From contig QCXZ01000064.1 in NCBI GenBank assembly GCA_025024175.1, positions 44,413,325 through 44,477,324 of the forward strand: 64,000 nt of DNA, in the 5' to 3' direction. A program made the position numbers and the translations under genes. Of this stretch, positions 10,479 to 22,705 are shown piece after piece. The stretch's first letter is position 1. Each line of letters starts with the position of its first letter. The stretch is from Rhyzopertha dominica. Taxonomy: Eukaryota > Arthropoda > Insecta > Coleoptera > Bostrichidae. The notes below the pieces were generated by a model. That model was given only the letters and a program-made list of their open reading frames with translations. It was not told the DNA's origin and ran no database searches.

Positions 10479-11639
10479 AAAATCTGTAAAAAACTCGATA
10501 TTATTATTAAAAAGATCTATTACTGGAGAGACAGTACCATTGTTTTAGCATGGTTAAATAAACCTCCTAATCAGCTGAAGCCATTTGTTTCTCATAGGGT
10601 ATCAGACATAGTGTCTTTAACAGTTGTATCACAATGGCAACACGTATCTTCTGAAGACAATCCGGCAGATGTGCTTAGTCGTGGCACAAATGCAAGCAAT
10701 TTAGCCAGCTGGCATATTTGGTGGCACGGACCAATTTGGTTACAATGCGACAAGCACGCATGGCCAGTTTCCTCTATACAAATTCCTGATAAGAATTTAC
10801 CAGAAATTAAATCTGTAAATACCTGTTTAACCGAAATTAAACAAAACAATGTTTTCCTTAAATTAATACAAAAAATCTCCTCTTTTCAAAAATTACTCCG
10901 CATAACTGCATTTTGTATTCGTTTTAAAAATAACACCTCTAGATTATCCATTAAGAATTGTGGGGCATTAACAACTGTTGAACTAAACAATGCAGTAAAA
11001 GTTTTAGTACGATGTGTACAATATGTATTTATTGTAGAGATTGATCGATTAATTAAACAAAAGTGTATTCCTTCAGATAGCAAATTAAAATGCTTAAATC
11101 CTTACTTGGACTCAGATAATCTTATTAGAGCCGGGGGTCGCATTCGTCACAGCAACGAAACATATAATAAAAAATTTCCATATATTATTCCTAAAAAACA
11201 TGCTTTGACAAACCTAATTGTTCGTTATTATCACATATTGCACTTACATGCTGGAGTTGAAACAGTTATAAGTGCTATCAGACAAACATATTGGATTATA
11301 TCTGTCAAAAATATAGTTAAAAATATGATAAGAAATTGTGTTATTTGTAGACGTTTTAATGCAAGACCGCATCAACCTATAATGGGTGATCTTCCAGCAA
11401 CAAGAATTATTCCATCTAAACCCTTTTCTATATGTGGTACCGATTTTGCTGGTCCTTTCAATTTAAGTTCATTGAGAGCTAGTCGTAGGTCGAAGTCTTC
11501 GAAAGCCTACTTGTGCATTTTTGTTTGTTTTAGCACAAAAGCAGTTCATCTGGAACTGGTTAGTAATTTATCCACTGGACACCGACTTAACAATTTCTTA
11601 AATCACTGCGGGGTTGGAATGTCGTTCGGAAGTCTATAA
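10479..11639 (+). pseudogene. BEL/Pao RNase H end and truncated integrase
   Basis: Still in the frame of 7062. The RNase H tail reads DSTIVLAWLN, then NPADVLSRG and the typical W..GPIWL. The integrase linker LIRAGGRIRH and the zinc finger (H-x-x-H-AGV ... C-V-I-C) lead to the first catalytic aspartate in CGTDFAGPF and then STKAVHLELVSNLST. After that the sequence stops matching and ends at 11639. The second catalytic aspartate, the glutamate and the C-terminal domain are missing. Confidence 0.82.
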
Positions 11640-13080
11640 CACATGTATTGAAGATGAATAATTTGCAGAGTGCAGACACACATAAAGAAATCCGTCTCGG
11701 AATTTGTATGACGTTTTAGAAGGATATCAGCCAGAGGGAGAGGGGAATCATAGACTTGAAATTTGCAGACAATCTATTCACCGAACTGATTCGTCAGTGT
11801 TTGCAAATTTTAAAAAGGTTTTATATGTTTTAGCGTTAAAAACTTGATAATAATGTGTAGCTTATCAGCACTACTACCTTCTGCACTTACGTGATAGTAT
11901 TGATGACACAATTGATCCGCGGAGTCGAACTGACCACCCCAATGTATAATACCTTACGAGAATTGGAAGAAATAATTATGTCAGTAGTTGGTGTATCCTC
12001 CTATTTCCAATCTTAGAATTTGATACTAAGTACATACACGTAACTCAAAATAAACTAATGTAATTGCTGAAAATAATTACTTGTAGATGTTCAACATGTT
12101 TTCAACCCCATTTTCAGCAAGTTTTACTTATATACTTGAAGCAGCAGTGACATAACATTTCTGCTACTGTTATGTAACAGCTTGCGTGAATGAATGAATC
12201 AGCAATAAGTATCACAGATTCCTGGGGCCAAATTTCCGGTACACAAGTCACGGCTGCAGAAAGATAGTTTTTGCTAGGTGGAAAAATAACAATTATATTT
12301 CACATACCGTTATAATAGTCAATTGCTAAACGATTCCGCCGGGAAGATGACTGGCCAATTTCATGGTCTTACACGTAGATGGGATAATCTCATTTTGTTG
12401 ATAAAGGTTATTGTGCTTTGTGGGGNTATTTTTAGACAAAGGCGACTTGAGAGCGAACGTTGAAAATTGATGGTTAAACTGCTTGATTGAATCGCGGTTG
12501 ATTTGAAGCGGTTTAAACGTTTGAACACTATCGGTCATTAATTGGTCGCTAAAAAGCTTTGATATAATCGTATTTGCGGTGTGTTAGATTGAAGTACAGA
12601 TTTAAGACTATCTGCACATCTTTTTTCTCAGCTGCTGTATTTGTAGGTGTAGGTATTGTTCCATTTGCAACAGGGTTTACACTTCTGATTTATTTTGAAA
12701 GTGCTTTATATATAGCCACTACCACATCAATAGATGTCTAAATATGAAACTGGTAAATGTACACTGTAATGTAATGTAGATCAGGCACGGTGGATAAACA
12801 ACCGATTTTATTACTTAAAATATGGAAAAATTATGTGATGAGTTCCTATCTGTCTATACTCACCTTCATTATTCAATTTGCAATTGCAGTTTCATTTTAC
12901 AAATTGCACTTGTATAGATAATAAGGGTGGCTTTCAGATGAGGTCTAATATGGGTGCCTTTAAATATTTTTTTTATTTAGTGGGTCTGTGGACTGTGCCG
13001 CATAAATCTCTCTCCAAACGATTTTTTTCAGTAACCTTACCCAGGTTGTATTCGAACCTTATAGCTTAACATGTTTGGAA
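11640..13080. other. Unassigned sequence after the truncated BEL copy
   Basis: No 3' LTR and no recognisable gene. A short plus-strand stretch near 11690-11800 (YDVLEGYQPEGEGNHRLEIC in one frame) looks coding-like, but I cannot place it. The rest is AT-rich, with an N at 12426. Confidence 0.4.
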
Positions 13081-13101
13081 GTTAGGATTGATTGATTGAT
13101 T

Positions 13102-13170
13102 AAACCAGCGTACGGTCAGAATTTCTGCCACTCCAGGATATACCGACGGGCCGGCCGTCTACGCTGGTTT
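13102..13170. repeat. 11-bp inverted repeat around a GC-rich spacer
   Basis: AAACCAGCGTA (13102-13112) and its exact complement TACGCTGGTTT (13160-13170) flank 47 bp that contain GGGCCGGCC. It could form a hairpin or mark the end of a small element. No function is assigned. Confidence 0.6.
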
Positions 13171-13299
13171 GGAGGGGTACATGATGATTGCTAGTAGTGC
13201 GACTGCCTAGGGAATATAAGGACTGAATGGGAAGGTTATATAGGTAACATTCATTTTCTTGGAATGTTTTCTCGGTGCTGTTGACATCATTGGTCCATT

Positions 13300-13584
13300 T
13301 CAGAGTAGCTTGATTAATTGTTTGTACCTTGTGATTTCTGTTTTAGCCATTATTTTTTTCCCTGGTTTCTGAATTATCCTCTCTATAGTTGTTTTTCGTG
13401 TAAAGTACGGTCTTCCTCTTTTTCGTCGGTCTCCGTTTAGCTCCCAAGTCTTCCGTGTGGTTTGCCTCTTTCTTTTAGATGTGTCCCTAGTATTTGATGT
13501 GTTTGATGTCGGTTTGGCTGGGCTGCATTGTTCTTCTTGTTGGAGGTCGTTTAAGAGTGCTGAGATTCTGTCCGCATTTTCCAT
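13300..13584 (-). CDS. Unrecognised basic protein fragment, AT-hook-like
   Basis: A 94-codon frame with a good start context. The first 25 residues are helical (RISALLNDLQQEE). A Ser/Thr/Asn-rich linker follows, then a strongly basic segment with RRKRGRP, which resembles an AT-hook core, and a lysine-rich tail. The codon content is coding-like compared with the neighbourhood. RKRGRP-type strings also occur near the C-terminus of some LINE reverse transcriptases, so a LINE remnant is an alternative. Function is not assigned. Confidence 0.3.
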   Translation of the reverse strand: MENADRISALLNDLQQEEQCSPAKPTSNTSNTRDTSKRKRQTTRKTWELNGDRRKRGRPYFTRKTTIERIIQKPGKKIMAKTEITRYKQLIKLL

Positions 13585-13593
13585 TGAGGTTTA

Positions 13594-15110
13594 CGTTGTT
13601 CGTAGTTTTTGAACAGTTTTTTCAAGCTACTTCTAAGCTTCGAGGGTAGTTTCTGTCTTCCAGGATTTTATGTACCACTATTGTGCAATTTCTTGTATAC
13701 ACTTAACTATATACATGGAACATCACTATAGCGACCGTATCAATGATAATAGTAACGCAAATATAAGTACATAACTCTAGAACACAATGTGAATTAAACT
13801 CTTACAATTTTATGTGGTTGTTCGATTTCTGTATCTTGTTTAGGTTTCTCTTTCATGATGATGTTGACGTTTCCTTGTGTGATTTCATCTGTTTGTCCCA
13901 TCGCTTGCTGGAACACTAGATGGGGTGATGATCTAGGGGATTATTCGTGAATGTGTGCATTTTTTATATTATAGATTAGAGATTATTTACGGTCGTGGGC
14001 TTATTTCCATGGCTTCCTTGTCCCTGGACAAAACTATCGCACTATCGCAGTGGTTCCTTATACTCCTTCTTTCTGGTGTTGCCTCTAAAATTTGTTCTCT
14101 CCAACTGAACTCTTTTTGTTTCAAGTCGTGCGTGAGCGCTGGGATTGGTCTGAGTTGTATTTTGATCGTAGACCTTGTACAGTTTCTTCCATGCTACTGC
14201 CTAACTTCCACATGTTTTGTCTGGTGTGATTTTTCTTGCCTGGTTTATGTGTTATCGCTGGACAATGTTCCCCCTTCTCTTTCATGAGCCAATGTGCTGC
14301 GTAGACTGTTCCTGTACCACAATTTTGTAACTTCTTGTATACACTTGGCTAGATACACGGAACTACTTCACTGTAAGGACGACAACAATAACAACCACAA
14401 CATAAACAGTTAGGAGTAATGATAATAGGTTATGTGATGTGCAAAAATAAATGTTTTCTGATTGAAACATTAATTATTTTAGAAGTAATTATTCTGTTGC
14501 AACTTTCTAAACTCACACATACAGAGAATAAAAGTGGATTTTAAGTGAAACTTCACATGATACAGTAGCTATTTGAAATTTTTAAGTTGGTAGCGACCGA
14601 GTCGTCATCTTAGACTTGCTTTGTATTGGGTTTTTAAAGCAAATTGTTTCAAAATCTTGCAATTAATGATCCTTCTATGTTCTTACCGGCGCCTAGAGTT
14701 TTCGGTCCTGAAACGGTGCTTCATGCTGTGTTTTCATAAAATAGCCGCTTTTCTCAAATAAGATTGTGTAAGAGTAATTTTTGTACAGTCTTAAAATAGA
14801 TAGGATGGAGTAAATAAATATATGCCGCAATAATCATTATTATTTTTTGTGACTAAGGTTTTATGTTATGATTTGAAGTCGCTGCCAACCGTCGTAGTGA
14901 ATGTACGCTACCGAACTGTGCTCTGAGTTTTATACTTGTTTTTGTATGAATTAAACCACCCAACTATAATATCTAGTGGAATATTGCACTACTTTGTGTG
15001 AGTGAACTCGTGGTTAATATTTTTCCTTGGAAATCAGTATCGGCATTAGACAAAACGTATGAAAGTTTAGAAGACGCTTGGAAGAAAGTGCTCAAGGACG
15101 TATGACCTGG
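13594..15110. repeat. Three diverged copies of one coding-like segment
   Basis: Related segments lie at about 13594-13730 (minus), 14160-14371 (minus) and 15060-15110 (plus). In one frame each reads roughly S-L-E-x-A-W-K-K-L-x-K. The first two also share a 60-bp stretch running from TGTACCAC to ATGGAAC (13671-13730 and 14313-14371). They look like relics of one transposon family that I cannot name. Confidence 0.4.
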
Positions 15111-16340
15111 GGAGTAGAACAAATTATAACTCCAACCGCAGAAACGCTGCACAAGAATATAGTACCTAGACCACGTGGAACAAGGGGTCACAATAACATT
15201 TCAACCGGACAAAACCACCGAAGGGGAGGAAATATAAACATTGGCTACAGACTTCAAGAAACCACGATGGCAGCGCGGTAATATTATACGAAAACCATAG
15301 AGACATGGAAACAAGCCTAGCCGCAGAAAATCGGTACAAATGTAAAGAATCGCTAATACAAAAAACTAATGCACGCCGACAAGAAATATCCCATAGACCC
15401 TAGAGCACCATCAACTAAATTAGAGTTCCAACAAGCGAACCCATATACGAAGAAGATGCTTCGACACCATCCTGCAGGAGCAACTTAAGCAAAACGCAGA
15501 AAAATATTAAATAAACAGCTCTGGACAGCAGCTCATCCGAGGAAGAAGAATGATGCAACCGAGCTAGTCCAACATGAAAAACAGAAATATGTAAGGAAAG
15601 CATTCACTCGTCGGTTAACCCTGCAAACCCTCAGTTTGTGAAGTATTCAGTATGTAACTGCAAAAGGAGGAAAAAGGAAAATAGCTATATGCAAAATTTT
15701 GTGACGATGTTACTGTGTTTTTTTTTTAAGTTAACCGACTCAGTAAAGGTGGGCCAGCCAAACCAGTGCGCAGTGGAGCAATGAGAGCGCCAGGCAATTA
15801 TAACGCCACCCTTATCATACTAAAGTTGCTCTTAATTACAAAAAAGCAGTAAGCGGTAGTCGGTAAATAATATAAGCCAATATATAGGATGTATAATTAA
15901 TTATATATATTAACAAGATAAATTGCCAAAACGCAAGAACAAATTATACAAATCGTGAAACAGGAAAGAATTGTTGCAGATACCTCAGTAGGTAATAACA
16001 CAAAATTTGTTACATATATTGTTATTAAATTATTAACACTATTAATGAAATATCTTCGTCAGGTGCAATTTGCGGTATCTTTATTAATTTTGAAAAAAAG
16101 GGATTTAATTCTAGGCTTATCTGTCCCTCTCTTCAGTGGTGAGATTAACCTGGCGGCTCGTACTCCAAACGGGAACAGCAAGTAACTGCCCAAGTACGGC
16201 CTTAAGGCTGGGTAGATGGATTCTCTGAGGCTTGCCACCACATGAGCGGAACGAGGAGGAAACTCAAAGAAGAAAAGAGAAATAAGGAGGCCTAAAATAA
16301 ATACATAGTAGAAGAAAAAGGCAATTTGGTTGTAAGAGGA
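15111..16340. other. Unassigned, locally A/C-rich sequence
   Basis: From 15110 to 15640 the plus strand is A- and C-rich and has several short open frames, including a serine/glutamate-rich one near 15520. It may be the decayed body of the element whose motif lies at 15060-15110. From 15700 on it is ordinary AT-rich DNA, except for a higher-GC stretch at 16130-16260. Confidence 0.35.
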
Positions 16341-16358
16341 AGATTTTAAAGTACGTAC

Positions 16359-16636
16359 CGAAGGTGTTGTGTGGCCTCTTGCGTGAAACTTGGGAGTACT
16401 ACTGATTGATCCACAAAATATGGGACTTCAGATATGGAAGCACCCAAAATATCCCCAATAATATTTGAAGGGCTTGAATACTCAAGATAACTGGGCGTTC
16501 CGTTGGCGGCAAACGGCAACACCTTAGAAGTTCTACAGTTGAACTCCAAGTTTAAGAATCGGGAGAGATAATTTCTGCTTTTTGGCAACCTTAATTTTTC
16601 ACACATTATTCCACGACTTGATTTTAAAAAAAGCAT
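16359..16636 (-). other. Candidate host exon, unrecognised
   Basis: The minus-strand frame encodes a balanced, low-repeat peptide (SKVLPFAANGTPSYLEY ... NIIGDILGASISEVPYF ... VVLPSFTQEATQHLR). It runs into a splice-donor-like CG|GTACGT whose exon side ends at 16359. GC is above that of the surroundings. Possible acceptors lie at AAAAAGCAG or CTTGGAG in the first third, so the exon may be shorter than the open frame. I do not recognise the protein. Confidence 0.3.
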
Positions 16637-19600
16637 GCAGAGATAATGGAATGCAAAATAAGACCGTTACAACTATATTACACACATACCAGAAAAATAT
16701 TTGTATCTTCTTTAAACTACTTTATTTATTGTACATATGTCAGAGCAGGTATGTTTAAAAAAATAAAATATGTATGTAGATAACGTCCTCATAATGAAAC
16801 ATAAACTACAATTATTAAATGCGAACTAATCTTCAAGAGCTGATGTTGCATATTTATGTTTTTTGTATTGGGTTTTTCTATAGCAATATACAAAAAGTGT
16901 TTACTGCCAAAGTACCATAAAATAGAAATAATACTTTCTCTGTTTGTGCAGAATTCATAAAATACTAGAACTGATACTATATGCACTATGATCTAGTTTG
17001 TTTGTTAGTTAACTGAATAAATTAGGTGTTATGATTGATGTTGGATGATGTATAATACAACCAAATAAGACGCAGCTATGACAAGGCAGAATGATTAATA
17101 CATTTTAATCTGCCTCATTTATTATTCTATCAGCATTAAACTGTTTGTGTGTCTGATTCAACGGCTACCGATGATAACAATGGGAAGATTTAATGAGTTT
17201 AGTCAATAGATAAAGTGCTTGTAAAACATTATAACTTACTTGTTAAATTTAAAGTTTACATGATCTTTTGATATCAAGCAACACTGATTTATGTATATTT
17301 TTCTTTCGTATTAAAGCTTAACACAATAATACTAATAGACAGCGTTACAAGACACTGTTTAAATATTGCTGTCGGTTTAACTTTTCGCTTATCTATATTT
17401 TATATTACTTAATCTAACAGACTATATAATTCGGCAGTAATATTTGAAAACGAACTAGCCGTATTATATAAATTCAGGTATCTAGCACCCGCGAAGCTGT
17501 CGTGCATGTGGACTGGTTTTATTTACTTCAACACGAAATGCTAAAGTTATAAAGCCTGTTCAAGCGCGGGGAAATCTAGGCCGTCAAGGATAATCGTAGT
17601 ATTTTGTAAGGTTATGAGAGTTCTAGTGTCCTTATATTTACATAACTTGTTATGCTCTGGCGCTAGCGGAACTTGCAATTGTTCACTGCCGTTTTTAATT
17701 AAGCGGTTATTTCCAGACAAAAAAATACGTCCCAGTTTTGTGCTTGTATACAGATCGCAGTAGTCCATTATTGTTGCAGTTATGCAATCAATTAAAGTGA
17801 CATTAAAGATTGTGATTTTTCATTCCACCAAATGTGTGAACAAGGAATCTCGTTGATTGTTCTTNTTTATTTTACCAGTAGTTTGCAGATTTTTGGCCTT
17901 TTTAAAAGTATTTCATGCTGTCGAATTCGGATTTTCAACAAACATTGGGAAATGCATGCATTGTTTTAGGTACAGGCGTAATGTAAAAACATTTATTAAA
18001 TTATTATTTCGCACGAGCAAAATTTTTACTACTAATGATAATAAAATAATAACAGTAGGTAGTACTTTTATTATTCGACAGAAAAATCCATTTATATGGT
18101 AAAAATAATAACATTTCATGCTCAAATGATACTTACATAATATCTACACACTATTCTATAACATTTATTAAACAATAAAAAAAATAATGCTAATTTATAT
18201 AGAGCATGATCCGTTGCAACTTTTAAAAATCTTTTTCGGTTACTGGGATGTTAAGTAAAATTTCAAGGTATTTTATTCTAATTGTTAGACACAAAAACAG
18301 GTGAATTAACAAGTACTCTAATGGGGAACGAACCTGTTTTTATTAACAGCATGGGGNAACTGCATACCATAATGGAAGTTACTATAACGCAAAAAAATGG
18401 GTAATTTGTTTGTAGTTTTTAAATGAGAAGCATAAAAGGTTTTTGGCGCCTGTGATATCACAAGTGCTGGAATTTTCGCTGAAAGTGGAGAAAATGCGCA
18501 CAAGTTGGCAAATGTGCTACTGTGCATGAAAGGGCTGACCGGCTATCAGCTGCCACTTTTGTTTGCGTTGGGTGTGTGCAGTTATTTTTAACAGTTGGGC
18601 GGTAAGTTACAAAAGGCAAATGCAACATCACAAAACGGTTACACTTTTGGCTACTGACTCACGCGTCTCGGTTTTGTAGTTTTTCTTTATAAATATTTTT
18701 TAAGTTAAAATAATATTTTATCTCCGTTAGTATAATACATTATTTTTCAAATCTCCGACACAGGCACGTTTCCCATTCTAGCATTTTAGCAGTACAAGGT
18801 GCCGAAATCTCTGGAATATAAATACCCTTTGAGCGAAAGAAGGCAAGTAAAGATGGACAGTCAACACCGACATGATAATTTAAACATAAATGTAAGGCTA
18901 GTAATCATTCTTCTATCTTTTAAAGCTGTAATGTCATACCTTTCTAAAATAATCGGCGATCATACCTATATAGGCAATCATTGTCAACACATTGTAATAA
19001 AAATTTAGAAAATAAACATACTATAATACCGCAGTATTTCAACTTAGACCGAACAAGAGAAAAGTTGAAAAATACAAATCCCTTACGTAATTACATTAGT
19101 AAACGGTACTAAGTTGCGTATGATAAAACCTAGATAGAGTCATAGGTAACTTATACCAAGATCTTTAATGTTACTACAGCACACTATTGAATCAGCTTGA
19201 ATTGTGTAATTAAATATTACTGATTGTTTCGTAAGGGTATTATTATAAATCATCAATATAGACTTCTCTGGTACTTCAGAGGTTGCTACAAAGCTGTTGA
19301 CTTAAAACCGTTAGATATATGAAACACATATTTCCGGTGAGTGAGGTAGGATTGAATAAGTACAATCAGACAAACGCTCAACCAGTATTGCCTTCGTTAC
19401 TGAGTAGAATGCCTTGATCATCCCTACAGAAGTTCTACATTCAAGTACATCAACTTGACTTTTACTCTCTCTATATCATTCGCTGCATGTTGCATAAACA
19501 GCTCTTTGGATAGGATCCATGTTGGTTAGGTGAAATGTGGTATTTGATTTCAATAAAAATCTTACTGTGGAACGACTTCCCGAATACCTTCGCAAATCTG

Positions 19601-20280
19601 GATAAAATGGTGATAATTTTTTAATTGTTTAGGGTTGCCATTCCTCAGAATAGGACACTTTGTTGTAAGTTTCTACATATCTTAAATAAGTAGTTGAGAA
19701 GCAATATCAAAACTCCCGAACACTCTTTTATTAAAAAATTGTGAATCTGCTCATCTCCACGGGTCAACCCGTTTTTTAACCTTGAGATAGACGTGCCAAT
19801 GTCGTTTTTAGAAATCTCAATAATTATTACTAACCAAATTCAAATTACTCACACGTTAATGGTAAAAACATGAGTAAAATCTATTAGTTATTTGCCAGGG
19901 ATTATAGATTTTTGCGTTATCTAAGAAAACCTCGTTCAGTCCCGCTTCTTAGATTGCATACAGGCCCAAAACGTTTAGGATCGTTGGTAAAATTAATTAA
20001 TAAAGTTGTATACTATACTATACTGTCGCACTTTGGCGTTTAGGGTGTGAGCTGTTTGTGTTGGTGAAGACTAGAACTTGAAACAGATCTTGGTAAAAGG
20101 GTACAAGTGATACGACTTAGGTCGTTTTAACATAACAATTTATTAACAACATAAAATAATTCTATAAACTAAACATTCGTACATAAAGTAAGTAAGAAAA
20201 CCACGATTAAAGACAAAAGTGTTTGAGCAAAATTTGTTGGAACTTACATTGTTGCTAGAGGGTCTTCGAGTCTAAGTATT
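16637..20280. other. AT-rich non-coding stretch
   Basis: About 3.6 kb without any recognised gene or clear repeat. There are isolated N bases at 17865 and 18357. A slightly higher-GC part near 18500-18680 has no assigned role. Confidence 0.45.
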
Positions 20281-20287
20281 AGACTGA

Positions 20288-20575
20288 TTATTGATTATTT
20301 ACACAATTTATACTAGAATGAGCGCATACGTCAGATAGTTTGTACGACGCGTAAACTTCTGAACTAGCGCATAATCTGCCTTTAACGGGAAGAGCGACGG
20401 ACAGAAAAAAAGCTACTGACGTTAACAATAAAACAATAATTTCGGATGTGTATATCAACAATGATACTTCTTGATTTCTTGAAACTTTCAGGCCTGTGTT
20501 GTTGTTATATTCCGAGCAGTTATGCTGCGTAGTTCCTTCTCCTACAAACGTTCCGCCGCCAGTCGCTGGCAGCAT
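20288..20575 (-). other. Unrecognised open frame with one hydrophobic segment
   Basis: 95 codons on the minus strand, with a strongly hydrophobic stretch at residues about 39-64 (IIVLLLTSVAFFLSVALPV) that would span a membrane. No family is recognised and no splice or regulatory signal is clear. It may be a chance frame or a decayed element. Confidence 0.18.
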
Positions 20576-20639
20576 CTTCAGTGTTGATTTCTTGGTTATA
20601 TTTTATTGAAACTCTTTTTTTGGTTTATTCCGCCATTAT

Positions 20640-20717
20640 AAATATTGTGTTCGCGTACCGCTTGCTGGTCTACCACGTACCCCGAGGGGTAAGCGTACCA
20701 GAGGTTGGGAACCGCTG
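20640..20717 (+). mobile_element. hAT-type transposon end (right terminus only)
   Basis: The plus strand ends in GAGGTTGGGAACCGCTG at 20701-20717. Its complement, CAGCGGTTCCCAACC, is typical of one group of hAT termini. The segment before it contains the self-complementary TACCACGTACCCC / GAGGGGTAAGCGTACC. The matching left terminus was not found, so element length is unknown. The expected 8-bp duplication would be CTCTAATT (20718-20725). Confidence 0.4.
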
Positions 20718-20725
20718 CTCTAATT

Positions 20726-21580
20726 TAACGCAGCAAGTGAACCTGCAATGTCTAAACCATGAGGAACCTGATCTCCCAAAGCCTAACGACGCGTATCGCC
20801 TATATCATCGTCCTAACCTCGTAGGCTTCTCATGGAGATCCTGCTGCTGTGGTTACTCAAGTGTTGAAATGAATTTTCCACTTGACAGGGGTAATTCCCG
20901 TTAACCCGATGAAGGTATTTCTGATTCATCTCTTTTAAATTGCGAACAATCATCTGCGAAAACATGTGCACATTTAGCAATTATGCCGATTTGTCGTTTA
21001 TGCGGAGACACCCATTCCTTTGCAGTTTGTACCAGTTGATTTAACCATGCGTAACAGTGTAGTGTAACAGTTAGTGATATCATACTATCATTACATGACA
21101 GCGAGTACCGTACATATATATTCATTGTTATCGAGAAGTTTGCTTTCTATGTAGATTTTGCACGATTGAGATCTGCACAGCGATTGCAAATTACCTCGAC
21201 AATCAGAATTAGGTTGCCAAAGCCCATCATAACTTATAACTATTTTATGAACAAATATTTGTTTTTTTTTTATTGTAAAACAACATAAGTAGTTTTAATT
21301 TATATCGCTTAACATCCTGCAAGTGATGTCCATTGTTGAAACACACTGCCGATGCCGTAAACGCATTTTGAAATTCTGCATACATGAAAAATAGCTTGTG
21401 GCACATTGGCTATTTCTTGACGAATTGCGTCTTTTGGAGCTGTTTGAAAACTCGATCCTTTAGATATTCGTGACGGCCCTTACTCCGGAGATCGCGCTAG
21501 TCTGTCAATGAAATGCGCGTTGCACCGCCACGATGGAATCATTTTGCGTAGAATAGGTTCCTAAGGTGAAAGCTCACTGC
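20726..21580. other. Higher-GC segment followed by AT-rich DNA
   Basis: 20726-20910 is richer in GC than average and continues a plus-strand open frame, but I recognise nothing in it. The remainder shows no feature. Confidence 0.3.
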
Positions 21581-21581
21581 T

Positions 21582-22705
21582 ACAGTATATTCACTTGATT
21601 TTGAGTGATCGAGCAATAAAAGGGGGACGGCCTACGAGCTTGTAAAATGTACAGGACGCATTTCTAGATAGGCGGAAAAGTAGTGCCGTTAGACATGCGT
21701 TTTTAAGTAATATGCTGCCAAAACTGTAAGCCGCTCTCCAAGAAAGGTCTACCGTAATATAATAATTATAATTTGCTATATTGTTCCAATGCCATTTAGC
21801 CCACTTATATATAAGGGTCATTTTTGCAGTTACTTGTTAGGGTTTGGGTTTTGAGATAAGCGCTGGGCTTCCTTGAAACCAGCGGCTCTAAACCTATTCC
21901 TGATTACACCTTAGTTCTTGTTCAGCTTTCAACTTGTAAATAAGTCTGATTCTGAGAATGTATACAAGCACTTGGTAACTGCAGGGCGCAATTTAGTGTT
22001 ATCGGTGCATGATTTTTTTAAGAATAGAAAGAGATGGGTTGCAATTTACAAACTTTCGTTGTGACAATAAAAATCAATAATTTTAAAATCTTTTAAATCT
22101 TTTATTAAATACACTGATTTTCCATTAAATTTCACCTACATTTCGTTTATCGTATCTGGCACTCACATTTGAAAGAAATTTTTGGTGCTTTCAATTGCAA
22201 ATTTAATGTTATACGTGTAATTATTTAAATATTTCTACATTGCGACCCAATGAAGTATAAGATATGGCCATTTATATAGCTATATTTCTCAAAACTTCTT
22301 TCAGATCTCTCCAAATAAGTATTTGCATGAAACATGAAACATCATCCTATAGGTTATTAAAGCTAAACTATAATTTTTGTATAAGCTTTTTGGTCATAAA
22401 ACATATTAAACGTTAGACGAGATGTTTTTATTTTAACGCTTATCTTGAAATCCAACCCCTAACAAGTAGCTGTAAAAATGATCCTTATTTATGGTGCGTT
22501 AAGGGTCATTGGTACAATATAGCAAATTATATCACGGTAGATCTTTCTTGGAGAGTTTCGCAAAATATTACTTGAAAACGCATTTCTAACGGCACTACTT
22601 TTCCGTTTATCTAAAAATGTGTATCGTATATTTTACAAGCTCGCATTAAGAGGCCGTCGTCCCCCTTTTATTGCTTGATCACTCAAAGTAAAGTGAAAAT
22701 ACTTT
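21582..22705. mobile_element. Non-autonomous inverted-repeat element, about 1.1 kb
   Basis: Two long arms, 21582-21864 and 22436-22705, are inverted copies of each other with moderate divergence. The outer parts share TTTGAGTGATC, then CAATAAAAGGGGGACG. The inner ends share ACTTGTTAGG and GATAAGCG. About 570 bp of AT-rich DNA lies between. No transposase is present, so this is a MITE or foldback element. A CAGCGGCTCTAAACC string at 21880 resembles a hAT terminus but lies inside the element and may be a separate relic. Confidence 0.7.

Larger units (their letters stand above)
6637..11639 (+). mobile_element. Second BEL/Pao retrotransposon, 3'-truncated and decayed
   Basis: It reads, in order, primer binding site (6641), leader with diverged repeats (6700-6860), Gag with zinc knuckles, protease, RT, RNase H and the first part of integrase. 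All are in one reading frame from 7062, broken by stops at 9495 and 10476. The match to integrase stops shortly after the first catalytic aspartate, near 11575, and no 3' LTR is seen. The copy is therefore truncated at its 3' end by deletion or by joining to other DNA. It is unlike the 643-3314 element in sequence, so the two are different lineages of the same superfamily. Confidence 0.85.
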
